Assembly (NCBI GenBank): GCA_963575745.1
Contig: CAUYUJ010006369.1
Location: 1-37,500 of the forward strand
Source of the DNA: Prorocentrum cordatum
Taxonomy: Eukaryota > Sar > Dinophyceae > Prorocentrales > Prorocentraceae
Length of the DNA: 37,500 nucleotides
Direction: 5' to 3'
The translations under genes and the position numbers were made by a program. Shown in pieces: positions 28,821-37,500 of the stretch. The stretch's first letter is position 1. Every line of letters starts with the position of its first letter. The notes beneath the pieces are model-generated. The model did no database searches and was not told where the DNA came from. It saw only the letters and a program-made list of their open reading frames with translations.

Positions 28821-29184
28821 GTGGCTCTGATTTCCATCTCTGCTTGCATGTCATATGCAAGACGCAATGTTAGGGGGTGTGGCCGGCAGGGAATTATCAG
28901 GGTTGCGATGCAAATCACCCTTGAATATTTGACTTCGCCAGTAGTCTCGGCGCCATTGGACACTGACGTGACTCGCGAAGTGCCGCGTGAGTTGTCTGAG
29001 CTTGCGGAAAGAATTTGGGCTGAACCCGTTGACCGAATCCCCACTCATAAGCGATGGGGGCAAATCTTGTAAGCTGTACGAGAAGTTATATACTTATTCG
29101 TGGCAAAGCGGCTTTAACTGGCATTTCCGGGATTCGAAGCACGAGGAACCTCTAGTAATGCCGACATTGCCAGTGAAGCCATGA
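28821..29184 (+). pseudogene. Unknown protein fragment, frames joined near 29070
   Basis: The frame 28821-29072 reads LTSPVVSAPLDTDVTREVPR, then ELSELAERIWAEPVDRIPTH and ends RWGQIL at TAA. A neighbouring frame continues at once with KLYEKLYTYSWQSGFNWHF. The change of frame coincides with TTGTAAGC, so it could be a frameshift or a donor site. The two together look like one conserved helical domain of unknown function. Confidence 0.4.
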
Positions 29185-30290
29185 GTGATGCATGCGCCTT
29201 GGACAGTCGGATTAGGTCCGCGATTGTTTCATACTATCTGCTTCATAAGTGGGCCAATGGATTAGGAAACGATGTTTCGTGCGCTGTCAGGCACACTTGC
29301 ACAAGCATTCAGAATTCGATTGTTTTCATGCAGTCGTCTACAGACAACCCTTTCAATGCCAAGGTTCGTGTGTCAATCAGTCGTTCTGGATTCTTCCACG
29401 CCGACAGTGCTATTGGTCTTTCCAATTGTCTCAAGAAGCCAAAGGAGGAGAGCTGCTCAGCTGACTCCCCCACGGAGACTCTACAGCCCGCCGCAAATGC
29501 TGCAGTTGCGGCAGTGGAAGCCAAAGCCCCGAGCGGCTCTGCCGGCTCTGGGCCGAAAGTCCAGCGGCATCCTCGAACATCATCGAAATCGAGGGCAAAT
29601 TGGACAGAGAGGCGTACCTATAGGGCTGCCCCTTATAACCCTGTGCCCACCGGCTCAGCCGCGTCGGGCAGCAATGCCGGCTGGATCGATGCAGATCGGG
29701 CACGGACATGGGCTGATGAACCCATTGCCGAAGTAGACGGACGCGCGAGCAACGGCTGGGACGCGACGCAGGACCAGGCGGACAAGAACGATCATGGGGA
29801 TGTTCAAGGATATCATGTCCATGTGACTCGCCATCGGTATGTCGCAGATCATGCCACAACTTGGCACTTGTTTGGTTTGAACGAGTACAACGACAAGTTC
29901 CATCGTGATCGCACCATGCCGGGGCCTCCGCCACCACCCACGCCGAAGGAGGGGGCAGTTGTCAAGGGCCAGGGCAAGGACAAGTCAGACAGCTGGAATC
30001 CAAGCAGAAGAAGAGACAGATATGAAGATGTCCAAGAGATCAGTGCCAGTGGAACTGGCGCAACAGCGATGCCTGGGATGATTCTCGAAGTTGGAGAAAT
30101 GGCTGGCAGAGGTAATACTGTTCAAGAAGGACCTCTACGACTTCGTCGATACCGGTCCGACGTTCATCCTGAAGCGGGCGCACCAGGTGCGCATGGGCAT
30201 TGTGGCCTGAGCTGCCAAAATATTAGCTCAGGCGGGGTTCGTCGGGTTGTTTCGGTTTTCCGCCCCCTGGCAACCACAGTCGAGCGGTAA
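29181..30290 (+). CDS. Unknown 369-residue reading frame
   Basis: The ATG overlaps the end of the preceding fragment. The first 90 residues have folded composition (SAIVSYYLLHKWANGLGNDV). The middle is an Ala/Ser/Pro linker, then YHVHVTRHRYVADHATTWHL and a Pro/Lys-rich stretch (PGPPPPPTPKEG). Near the end a competing frame appears more natural: LEKWLAEVILFKKDLYDFVD, ending at TGA 30208-30210 inside a hairpin. So the real C-terminus may lie in that frame after a frameshift or splice near 30090. No family recognised. Confidence 0.4.
   Translation: MSDACALDSRIRSAIVSYYLLHKWANGLGNDVSCAVRHTCTSIQNSIVFMQSSTDNPFNAKVRVSISRSGFFHADSAIGLSNCLKKPKEESCSADSPTETLQPAANAAVAAVEAKAPSGSAGSGPKVQRHPRTSSKSRANWTERRTYRAAPYNPVPTGSAASGSNAGWIDADRARTWADEPIAEVDGRASNGWDATQDQADKNDHGDVQGYHVHVTRHRYVADHATTWHLFGLNEYNDKFHRDRTMPGPPPPPTPKEGAVVKGQGKDKSDSWNPSRRRDRYEDVQEISASGTGATAMPGMILEVGEMAGRGNTVQEGPLRLRRYRSDVHPEAGAPGAHGHCGLSCQNISSGGVRRVVSVFRPLATTVER
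30206..30232 (+). repeat. Perfect 8-bp hairpin overlapping a stop codon
   Basis: CCTGAGCT (30206-30213) pairs with AGCTCAGG (30225-30232) around an 11-base AT-rich loop. The stem contains the TGA that ends the alternative C-terminal frame. It might mark a transcript 3' end, but this is speculative. Confidence 0.6.
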
Positions 30291-31509
30291 AAGTGTTTTT
30301 GGGGTTCGCTCCTGTGGCTGTACATCTGTGCAGGCCAGGTGGGTTGGGGTGTCGGGGCGACTCTACGCATCCCGCAGCGGGGGGAGTCAATGCACTCCTT
30401 CCGCACCGCCACTCTGCTGCCCGTCCTGCTCCCTTGCCTTGCTTGTGCTGTCTGTCTCAGTTGCGACTTGGATGTTGTTACCTGCAGCTGTTTGGCTCTA
30501 GGGAAACAGAAAAAGGAGCGAGCCTGCGGCGCGAGCGCGTGCGTCGGCCCGTGGGCCGGCCTCCTCTTTTCAGGGTGACCATATTGCTAGTTTAGCAGCA
30601 TTCTCCTTTCTTCCCATGTCATCAGCGAAGCCCACTGATCATGATGTATCAACAGAACATTTTGCAGGAAATATGAATACTCAGGCAAAAAACTCGATGA
30701 TCCATGTCTTCGAAAAAGGCTCCCGGGCGAATGCGTGCAATGCCCGCCCCTGGGCTGTTCGCCCCTGTCGTCGCCGCCGAACGCCGGCCCATTCGCTTCC
30801 GCGAGGTGAGGCTGTCCCGCCCCGTCTCGCCCCAGCAGCGCCGACTGCGCTGTCGGCGGCGGGGTATGCGGGGGGCATGCGGGGGCGCCGCGCGCGCCAC
30901 GCCGGCGAGAGGCCGCAGGAAGGCAACTCGGGGCAGCATGCTGGCGAGTGGCACGGGTCGATCCGCACGGAGCACCCTTGAGGATTTGTGTCGAAGATTT
31001 TTGGGGCCCGAGCGGGCGCTTGGCGTTCGCATAGGGCGCGGCAAGCCTTCGACAGGGAGAGAGAACCACGACATCCATCCCTGCACGGTGGAGCTGTGAT
31101 GTTTCCTTTTGCTTCCCCCATGTTGCTTCTTCGCGATGAAAGGGTCGTGCATGTGTCCGAATTCCCAAGTCTGTTCACCAATCTGGGCGGTCGGCTCGCA
31201 GATTGATGGGTTACCCATGCCCATTGCCGCGGGCCCATCGCTGTTGATTGTTCTATATGTCCCACCCATTTGTCGGTGATTCGGGAAGCACGTCGCCTTG
31301 TTTGCTGGGGTGGAGCCTCGGCGAGAGCGACGCTGCTGTGGGGGCGATCGATTCCTTGCGCGCATGGACGCAGTTCCACCCCACATATATACATACGACT
31401 GACCTTCCTTGATGACGGGCATAGGTCGGCTCGCGGAGCCACGGTGGGATAAACAAGAACAAGACAACATCGCAATTGGTCGTGGAGCATTCTTTGGGGG
31501 GATGCGACT
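30291..31509. other. No gene recognised
   Basis: Moderately GC-rich with a very GC-rich island (30720-30970). A minus-strand frame stays open for more than 1 kb (31902-30649), but its sequence is Arg/Pro/Ser-rich, its upstream part runs over phased repeats, and two other frames over the same bases are equally open, so I treat it as a composition effect. Confidence 0.45.
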
Positions 31510-32130
31510 CCCAACATGCCCCCATAACCTTCGGGAAGCCTCCAGGACGTTTTCAAGAGGCCCCCAGCCCCCAGAGGCTCCCGAGAGACCTTGAAAACGC
31601 CCCCCTTGTTCTCCAAGAGACGCCCACGAGGCCCCCAGAGGCACCCTATGTGTTTCCAGGAGGCTCCCAGGAGGCCTCCCAACAGGCCCCCAGAAGCGTA
31701 TGAGACGTTTTGCATCTACATCCTGCGCTCCGTTCCCGGAGAGGCTTCCGGAGGCCCCCAACACACGATGCATCTCAGGGCTGCGATGGGGGCCCTCAGA
31801 AACACGCAACGAGGCCCTGAGAGGCACGGCTTGGGGGCCAAGGTTTTCCTGGGGCCATCTTGGAGGCCTCTTGGGCTGTTTTTGGGCGATCGGAAACCCC
31901 AACAGGCGAGAACTTCAAACCTTGCGAGAAAAACTATCGGAAAGAAAACTATGGCTTGGGTTTCCTCGGGCTCTCCAGGAGGGCCTCTTGGAGCTCTCTT
32001 GGGACGTTTGCTTCTTGAGTCGTCTTGAGGCCGTCTTGGGAGCCTCCTCAGCAGTCGTTGGCCATCGTGAGCTGTCTTGGTATCATCCTGGCTGCTTTGG
32101 AAGCCATTCGTCTTGGATGCTGGCTTGGCC
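31510..32130. repeat. Phased G-tract repeat, block IV, with orientation switch
   Basis: From 31510 to about 31800 the units are C-rich on the plus strand (GAGGCCCCCAG, GGCTCCCAGGAGG) spaced about 10-11 bp. From about 31830 to 32110 they are G-rich (CTTGGAGGCC, CTTGGGCTG, CTTGGGACG). The two arms therefore face each other as an imperfect long inverted arrangement. Confidence 0.7.
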
Positions 32131-32522
32131 GTCTGGAGGCCGAAGAGAGCGACGAACAACAGATTTAGGGGGGGCGATCACTTAACAAAAACCAGATGGA
32201 GATGAACATTCTAACATGCCCCGACGGGCATAATGTCCAGTGGCGGATACGTATCCTTCTCGGTCATCCCTTCTTTCCGTCCGTAGTCGGTGTTCGGTAA
32301 TCATATCCTGTGACGTTCGGATCCCCATCATTTCGCATATGTTTTTGTGCGTGCCAATGTTTCTCTGCTGTGCCCCCCCACCCACCCACCCACGCTGCCC
32401 CACACCGCCTCCAGGATTTGACAGAACATCACTGGGACTCCTTAGCCGTTCTTGCTCTAAGCCTTCGCAGCTCGCTGCGCCCCCACAGCGAGGGCGCCGG
32501 GCAGCCAGATACATTGCCCGCC
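32131..32522 (+). promoter_or_regulatory. Upstream region of the ZGRF1-like gene, possible splice acceptor
   Basis: A tract of CCCACCCACCCACC (about 32378-32391) followed by CCGCCTCCAG (ending 32415) looks like a pyrimidine tract and acceptor, as used for cis- or spliced-leader trans-splicing in dinoflagellates. A second CAG lies at 32468-32470. The coding ATG follows at 32523. Confidence 0.35.
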
Positions 32523-33083
32523 ATGGCAGCGGCGCCGTGCGGGCGGACGTGGCAGGTGCGTCGCGTGGTGCCCGTGACATTCACGGGCCAGGTGCTCAAG
32601 AAGCGGCCTGTTTGGTCCGACGGAGAGCTGCGCATCGCAGACGGCAGCGCCCTGCTGGTTGGCGCCGTCGGGCAGGAATTGGACAGGGTCACAGTGACTT
32701 GGGGGCTCTTGGAGAGGCTAAACGCTGGCCAGGAGCTGATCTTCGAGCGCTTCAGGGTGCAGCCGGAGCAGGGGCCAGAGGACGACTGCGCTCTGCCAGA
32801 AGCTCCCCAGTTCCAGCGCGGCAAGCGCCCCCGCGGCTTGTTGCTGCCGGAGGTTGGGAGAGGCGAGTCGCCGGCGGCGGCGAGGCCACAGGGGCCGCAG
32901 CCAGCGCCTGCCTTGGCGCTGGACCCGAGGCCGTTGGGCGTTGACCTGTGGGAGGCGTGCCGCGCCGACGAGATGCGGGCGCAGGACCTGGCGCAGCCCG
33001 CCGGCGACCTTTGGGCGGCCTGCGCCGAGGCCGAGCGGCTCGCGGCGAGGCTCTGCCGTAGGTGGTCGTCGGGGCCCGCGTGA
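32523..33083 (+). CDS. Small protein with a ZGRF1/Mte1-type N-terminal domain (DUF2439-like)
   Basis: ATG 32523 to TGA 33081-33083, 186 residues, intronless. Residues 20-83 contain KKRPVWSDGELRI (26-38), then GQELDRVTV (50-58) and GQELIFERFRVQPEQ (69-83). The order KKR-x-x-W-x-DG, a strand, LD, then G-x-EL-x-FE-x-x-x-VQ is the signature I know from the N-terminal domain of ZGRF1 helicases and yeast Mte1, which act in recombination and D-loop processing. Here it is a stand-alone domain without a helicase. The C-terminal half is Pro/Ala-rich and carries a twice-repeated DLW(E/A)AC motif (about 142 and 163), perhaps a short interaction motif. The frame is open further upstream, but the domain and the AG acceptors favour 32523 as the start. 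The family match is from memory. Confidence 0.6.
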   Translation: MAAAPCGRTWQVRRVVPVTFTGQVLKKRPVWSDGELRIADGSALLVGAVGQELDRVTVTWGLLERLNAGQELIFERFRVQPEQGPEDDCALPEAPQFQRGKRPRGLLLPEVGRGESPAAARPQGPQPAPALALDPRPLGVDLWEACRADEMRAQDLAQPAGDLWAACAEAERLAARLCRRWSSGPA

Positions 33084-33499
33084 CGCCGGCCTCCGAGCGC
33101 GGAGCCGCGGGCCGGCGGCCGCTTGCTTGCGCGGGGGCGCGCCAAGCGGCCGAGTGGTGTAGGGCCCCTGAACCGGCCGCCCCCGGGGTAGAATTCGGAT
33201 GGGTGTGAGGAGCATGTGCGTGAACAAAGCTGGGCGACGAGGACACAGGTGAGGAGGAGCAGCGTCTACGTCTCAGCCAGAACGACTTGCGAGGCGCAGA
33301 GGGCCATCCAGTTGCCTGCGACAAGTCCCGCCACCGTGCCGGTCCGGCACCTCGGGTGGCGACCCTGCTCGGGGGGCCGCACCCGAGGTCGTAACGTGTG
33401 ACACCTCGTGTCCCCAGGCTTCGGAGAGCTGCAACATCTGACACACTGTTGTTCCACGTCGTGTCGGGGGTGCTCTTCTCGTCTTCGCCGTCATCCCTT
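33084..33499. other. No gene recognised
   Basis: GC-rich 3' flank of the ZGRF1-like gene. Open frames on the minus strand are antisense shadows of that gene. Nothing else stands out. Confidence 0.5.
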
Positions 33500-34010
33500 T
33501 CTCGGGCCACCAGGGCAGTCTTGGGGATCCCCTGGGCAACTTGTGGCTGCCTTGGGGCTGTCTTTAGGCCCTCGTGGCCGTCTTGGGATCTCTTGTGGCC
33601 GTCGTGGGGCAGCCGTTGGGCCGCCGAAGGCCTTCCGAAGGCCGGCTTGACACCCTCAAGAGATCCACTTGGGGCCAGCTTGGGGTTCTCGTGGTGCCGT
33701 TTGATCTAAGAAAATATGTGGGCCGTCCCTCTTGGGCTGTCTTGAGGCCATATTGGAGGACTATTTGGCCATAAGGGTACTTTATCGGGCCGTCTTGGGG
33801 CCATCTTGACGGCCTTTGGGGCCGTCCGGAGCTGCAGGAAGCCTGGAACGGGAAAGACGCCCACATTTGTGGGAAACCGTGAGAACATCTGTGAGTTGGA
33901 TTTCTTCGGGCCCTATTGGGGGTCCTCTTGTGGGCCTCTTGGGCCGTCTTGTGGGCATCTTGGAGCTATTTTGGAGGCATTTTGGACCTTCTTGGTTTTC
34001 TTGGTGGCCT
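33500..34010 (+). repeat. Phased G-tract repeat, block V
   Basis: CTTGGGG, CGTGGCC and CTTGTGG units near 33502, 33511, 33521, 33532, 33542, 33552, 33564, 33573, 33583, 33594 and 33604, then continuing irregularly to about 34010. Mean spacing is about 10.2-10.6 bp. Same family as blocks I and II. Confidence 0.8.
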
Positions 34011-34736
34011 ACCGCGACCGTCTTGTAAGCTCGAGATCGCGGATCCATTGTTTGTTTACGTGGGATCGTTGCTTCGCGAGCTCGGATCCATTCATTTCGT
34101 ACGAGGGATCGTGGCCCTGACCCCGAGAAGGTCACAGGAGCCATGCCAGACAGTCTGTACCACGCCTCAACGTCCTAGGGGGCATGGTGGCGGATGTTTT
34201 CGGCTTGCGGTGTTCGACGGTGCATTCTTCGACTGTCCGCGACGTGACGTTCATCCTTGGTGGGCTTTTCTCGAGCAGTGCTTCCACTTAGACGTAATCT
34301 CTGTTGAGCACTCAGGAACTGGGCAGAATGTGCCGCGGAGATTTCGTAGCGGCCACGGAGTCCCGCCCAGGCGTTTCGGACCACGTGCCGCAGGTGTTTT
34401 TTTGTGCTTCCACAGAGTGCCGCTCATACGTTGCGCAGCTTGCTTTGTCGGCGGCAACTTGGAGCCAAGACGGGGTCAAAACATGGCGTGGGACACGCGG
34501 CAGGCGAATGCGGCACAAGGGTTATGATGTTCCAGCCCATTTCAGCCTTGATCACCAGCAATAATTTCGAGCACCAAGAAAGTACCGAAACCGGAGTGTT
34601 TTCACGCGTCGGGCCCTCGGAGGCGATGCTCATTCGACGGTGCTTCGATACTTTTTTGGGTGCTCGAAGTCACTTGCGGGATGTGGTCCGAACAAGTATC
34701 GTAAGTGAGTGCGGTAAAAAGACCCGTGCTTGTTTG
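34011..34736. other. No gene recognised
   Basis: Moderate GC. A plus-strand frame to 34527 and overlapping minus-strand frames show no domain and no consistent bias. It may be decayed element sequence. Confidence 0.4.
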
Positions 34737-34784
34737 TCACGCCTGATTTTTATCACGCCTGCTTTTGATCACACTCGCTTTTTT
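34737..34784 (+). repeat. 16-bp tandem repeat, three copies
   Basis: TCACGCCTGATTTTTA, TCACGCCTGCTTTTGA and TCACACTCGCTTTTTT start at 34737, 34753 and 34769. Each unit ends in a T-run. Confidence 0.8.
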
Positions 34785-34965
34785 CATCGCACAAGGGCGA
34801 TTGTAACACATGGCACACCGGAAGAGGGCAGAGAGGAGGGAGGCGCGCGTGGAGCGGAGGCCGCGCTCGGAGCCCGTAGTCCGTGCGCGTGTGCGGGTGC
34901 CGGGGGAGTGCACGGCGAAGCGCAGGGGGCGTGCACCGCGAGGCGGAAGGCCACGCGAGGCTGAA

Positions 34966-35120
34966 GTCGGGCGTGCCCCTCTGCGGAGGGGACGATTCAC
35001 TAAACATCGTAGAACAAGACAGTCGGGGGACGATGCTTCGATTCCGATTTCGAGTACGTTTCAAATCTTCTGCAGCTTTCGCCCAGCATCCGCCTTGTAG
35101 AGGGGGGGGACGTGCCCGAC
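34966..35120. mobile_element. MITE-like element, copy 2
   Basis: The left end GTCGGGCGTGCCCCTCTGCG (34966 on) is related to the reverse complement of the right end, which finishes GGGGGGACGTGCCCGAC at 35120. Outer ends match those of the 3817-3966 element (GTCGGGC(G/A)TG, with the same length class, 155 versus 150 bp) while the interior is diverged but again AT-richer than the surroundings. No target-site duplication is obvious. Confidence 0.6.
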
Positions 35121-35240
35121 GCAGCACGAGGCCAGGGCGCGGAGGCTGGGGCCGAGGCCGCGGGGCGCAGGAGGACAGCCGGGGACAGTCCGGAAGCAGG
35201 CCAAGGGAACATCTCCGCACGTGCCGTCGCGGAGAACAGT

Positions 35241-35395
35241 CAGGAGGGGAAGAAACTCACAGACTCAATTAATCGTCGATTCCCCAGAAAATATAGGAAA
35301 ATATGGGAAGTGGGGGCGAAGACAGAAACCCAGAAAATATGGGGAAACATGGGGAATATTTCTATTTGTGTGTATTTATTTTTGTGTCCCAGGGC
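35241..35395 (+). repeat. Dispersed ~150-bp repeat, copy C
   Basis: Begins CAGGAGGGGAAGAAACTCAC, contains CAATTAATCGTCGAT, AAAATATGGG(G)AA subunits, and ends with TATTTGTGTGTATTTATTTT. It is closest to copy B (2961-3110), and lies 120 bp after MITE copy 2. Confidence 0.85.
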
Positions 35396-36439
35396 CCCTT
35401 CAAACAGGTGGAGCTCAACTCCGCGGGCGCAAGGGCAGAGCCACCATACAGTCAACCCGCATAGTAAGGATGGGCAACCTTCCTCAGGGTACCCTTGCAT
35501 CCTTGCCTCCCCGGTCCATCCTTGGCCGGTTTCGTTGGTTGCGCCGTGCTCGGGAAGCTTCGAGATGGCCCTCCAAGGCCCTTGCATCCTTCTTCCGCAT
35601 CCTTCCGATACGGGTTGACTGTGCCACGGCACCGAGCAGTGACCACCAGGGTCGGCAGAGGCTGGTGCTGTGAAGCAGGCGCGAGGCCGCCCAAGGCGGG
35701 ACCCATGAAGAATGACGCCGGGGAGCGTTTGCGCTCTCCCCTCGATCGCTTTGCTTCGGGCTCCGGCAATTCTCGCGGAGTGCGGTTTCCCTCGTTGTGC
35801 CTCCACTCCTCGCTCAATCCCGTAGACTCGCGTGATGTACGTCGTGTTCTGCCTTGAGAGGCACCAAACATGATTGCAGAGGTCCAGGATGAGAGCTGCT
35901 TTGGTTTGCCGTGTGATCGGGACGTAGTGCATTCTCAAAAGCAGCAAAAGCATTCCCAAGAACTTGCGCACGCGAGAAATGACACCGGGGAGCCATGAAC
36001 AAGAGCATGGCTCATGGCGCCAACATCGCAGAGCGGATTTCGCTTGGAAAACATGGGGGTGGGCCCGGACTGTCCTGAATAATTTCGCATCAGATTTCGG
36101 ATTGAATTTCGTGAGTATTTTTTCGCCGGGAATGAAGACTAAAAGAAGTCCACGTGAAAATCACATCGTTTTTCGCTGGCTGTTTCGGAACGCTCATCGA
36201 CAGAAATCAACGCACAAATCCGCTACAGCACGTGTGCAAGGCCGGTGCAGTGAAATGGTGCAGAGGAGCCCGCCAAGGCGTGGAGGTTTCGTCGAATATA
36301 CACGAACTGTAGCCGGGCCGGGCGGGGACCACGCGGCGCGGCGCGGGAACAAGCGGGGGCTTCTGGACGCCAGCAGGAGCTGGCGGTGGGCGCGACAGAG
36401 CGGCCCATGGAGGAGGGTGCGAGGGCAAGGAAGAGGGAA
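35396..36439. other. No gene recognised
   Basis: Mixed-composition sequence with open frames on both strands but no recognisable protein. A slightly AT-richer part at 36080-36240 contains no repeat I can define. Confidence 0.45.
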
Positions 36440-37090
36440 TCCAGGGGGGTTCAGGCCGCTGGCGGTGTCAGGCGGATGGGGGGCGAGGTGGGGGGCGCGG
36501 CGGGGGGTCCCGGGACGGCTTATGCAAAGTGGATGGTCCTTCGAAAATGTTGGCCACGGGGTCCAGGATGCTGGCTGGCGCGGCATGGGGCGCGGTGGGG
36601 GGCGCGGTGGGGGGTCCTGGAGCGGATGTTGCAGGGTGGGTGGTTTTGTAAGATCACATGACCAGGGGGTCCAGGATGTTGGCGGTGTCGGGCGCGGTAG
36701 GTGGCGCGGCGGGGGGTCCCGGGACGGATTCTGCAGGGTGGGTGGTCCTTAAGAACACATGGCCAAGGGGTTCAGGGCGTTGGCGGTGTCGGGCGCGGCG
36801 GGGGGACCCGGGATGAAGTGTACAGGGTGGGTGAACACATGGCAAGGGGGTTCAGGATGCCAGCGGCGTCGGGCGCGGCGAGCGGCGCGGTTGGGAGTCC
36901 CTGGGCGAATTTTGCGTGGCGGGCGCGCGTGGCCAGGGGGCTTAGGGTGCTGGGGGCCCCGTGCGGGGTGGCACGGGGGGGGGAGGCGTCGGTGGGCCCC
37001 AGGCTTGAAAATGTCGGGAAAGGAGCGCGAGGACCAGAGCTCCTGGAGCTGGGGGTGATGGAGCGAGGTAGGCGGCGCGGTGGAGAGTAT
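36440..37090 (+). repeat. G-rich minisatellite, ~90-107-bp unit, five to six copies
   Basis: GGGGGGTCC(C/T)GGGA-type motifs occur at 36502, 36609, 36711, 36800 and 36892 (steps of 107, 102, 89 and 92 bp). Each unit also contains GTCGGGCGCGGCG, GCAGGGTGGGTGGT and GGGGTTCAGGATG(T/C)(T/C)-like blocks. The frames through it are open on both strands, so predicted proteins here are probably artefacts. Confidence 0.85.
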
Positions 37091-37175
37091 AGGTGGGGTC
37101 CGCCAATGCCCGATGTTCAGTTTGAAATTGCCAACTCCATTGCTCGCGCAAACATCCCACCCACCCACCCGCGAG

Positions 37176-37500
37176 ATGGTTTGCAAGCCCCATGCGGCGG
37201 CGATTGCGATGAGTGTTCAGCGCTGGCTGGCACGTCTCTGCGGCCGCGACAGCTCGCGCATGCGCGAGCAGGCAGCGGCCAGCAACTTTGGCGCGACCGA
37301 CGCAGCCGCGGTGGCGCCGACCGCTGGGCGCACCCCAGCCCGCGCTTCGGCGCGAGCCGGCGACTTGGGCGGGCGCGGATGGCAACGTCGACAACGGCCA
37401 CGCGGACGCGGCGATGAGAGTAGCGATGCTGGCGACGATGCCGACAGCGACGACGTCGCGGCCAGCCACGGCCTGGATGCTGATCGCGCCGACGACGATG
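37176..37500 (+). CDS. 5' end of an unknown gene running off the window
   Basis: From ATG 37176 (in-frame ATG also at 37209) the frame is open to the window edge, 108 codons. It starts MVCKPHAAAIAMSVQRWLAR, a possible amphipathic or signal-like helix, then an Ala/Arg/Gly-rich disordered part, and an acidic stretch DESSDAGDDADSDDVAAS near the edge. The ATG is directly preceded by a CCCACCCACCC tract and GCGAG, like the region before the ZGRF1-like gene. It is too short to identify. Confidence 0.45.
   Translation, partial: MVCKPHAAAIAMSVQRWLARLCGRDSSRMREQAAASNFGATDAAAVAPTAGRTPARASARAGDLGGRGWQRRQRPRGRGDESSDAGDDADSDDVAASHGLDADRADDD

Noticed and set aside
30649-31902. Minus-strand frame of more than 400 codons
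   Set aside because: Runs through phased repeats and a GC island, with other frames equally open and no domain.
34737-34784. CRISPR-like array
   Set aside because: Three 16-bp units without spacers form a plain tandem repeat.
36386-37186. Gly/Arg-rich frames on both strands
   Set aside because: They cover the G-rich minisatellite; length reflects lack of AT-rich stop codons.

Overview
The window looks like nuclear DNA of a dinoflagellate, perhaps a Prorocentrum-like genome. The order is inferred with fair confidence and the genus is only a guess. Reasons: coding blocks separated by low-complexity introns, a decayed Ty1/copia element of the kind common in dinoflagellates, a eukaryote-type C5 cytosine methyltransferase, very abundant simple repeats, and several hundred-base blocks of G-tracts spaced one DNA helical turn apart. 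No rRNA, tRNA, CRISPR array or spliced-leader RNA gene was recognised.

Layout. 0-5.7 kb is gene-free repeat DNA: microsatellites, a helically phased G-tract block, a 223-bp tandem duplication with a conserved hairpin, one copy of a small inverted-repeat (MITE-like) element, and two of the three copies of a ~150-bp dispersed repeat. 5.7-7.0 kb holds purine tracts and a weak minus-strand coding candidate. 7.0-12.5 kb is one multi-exon plus-strand gene ending in a C4HC3 (PHD-type) zinc finger. 13-14.2 kb has another phased block and an AT-rich array of ~30-bp palindromic units. 14.4-17.2 kb encodes an ASCH/PUA-like domain followed by a C5 cytosine methyltransferase with most catalytic motifs but at least two frame lesions. 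18.3-21.6 kb encodes a long intact helical protein of unknown function that may belong to the same transcription unit. 22.8-26.2 kb is a dead copia element with reverse transcriptase (YVDD replaced by GVDG) and RNase H. 26.3-30.3 kb holds broken reading frames, part of which resembles another retroelement polyprotein region. 30.3-34.7 kb is mostly phased repeats surrounding a compact intact gene at 32.5-33.1 kb whose N-terminus matches the ZGRF1/Mte1 N-terminal domain. 34.7-37.5 kb carries the second MITE copy, the third dispersed repeat, a ~90-107-bp minisatellite, and the 5' end of a gene running off the window.

The methyltransferase region is the most interesting part: a possible modified-base or nucleic-acid reader domain (ASCH/PUA-like) precedes a C5-MTase, next to a large protein with a nuclear-localisation-like tail. 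This copy of the enzyme appears to be decaying while its neighbour stays open. Exon boundaries throughout are approximate because dinoflagellate introns use relaxed splice signals.
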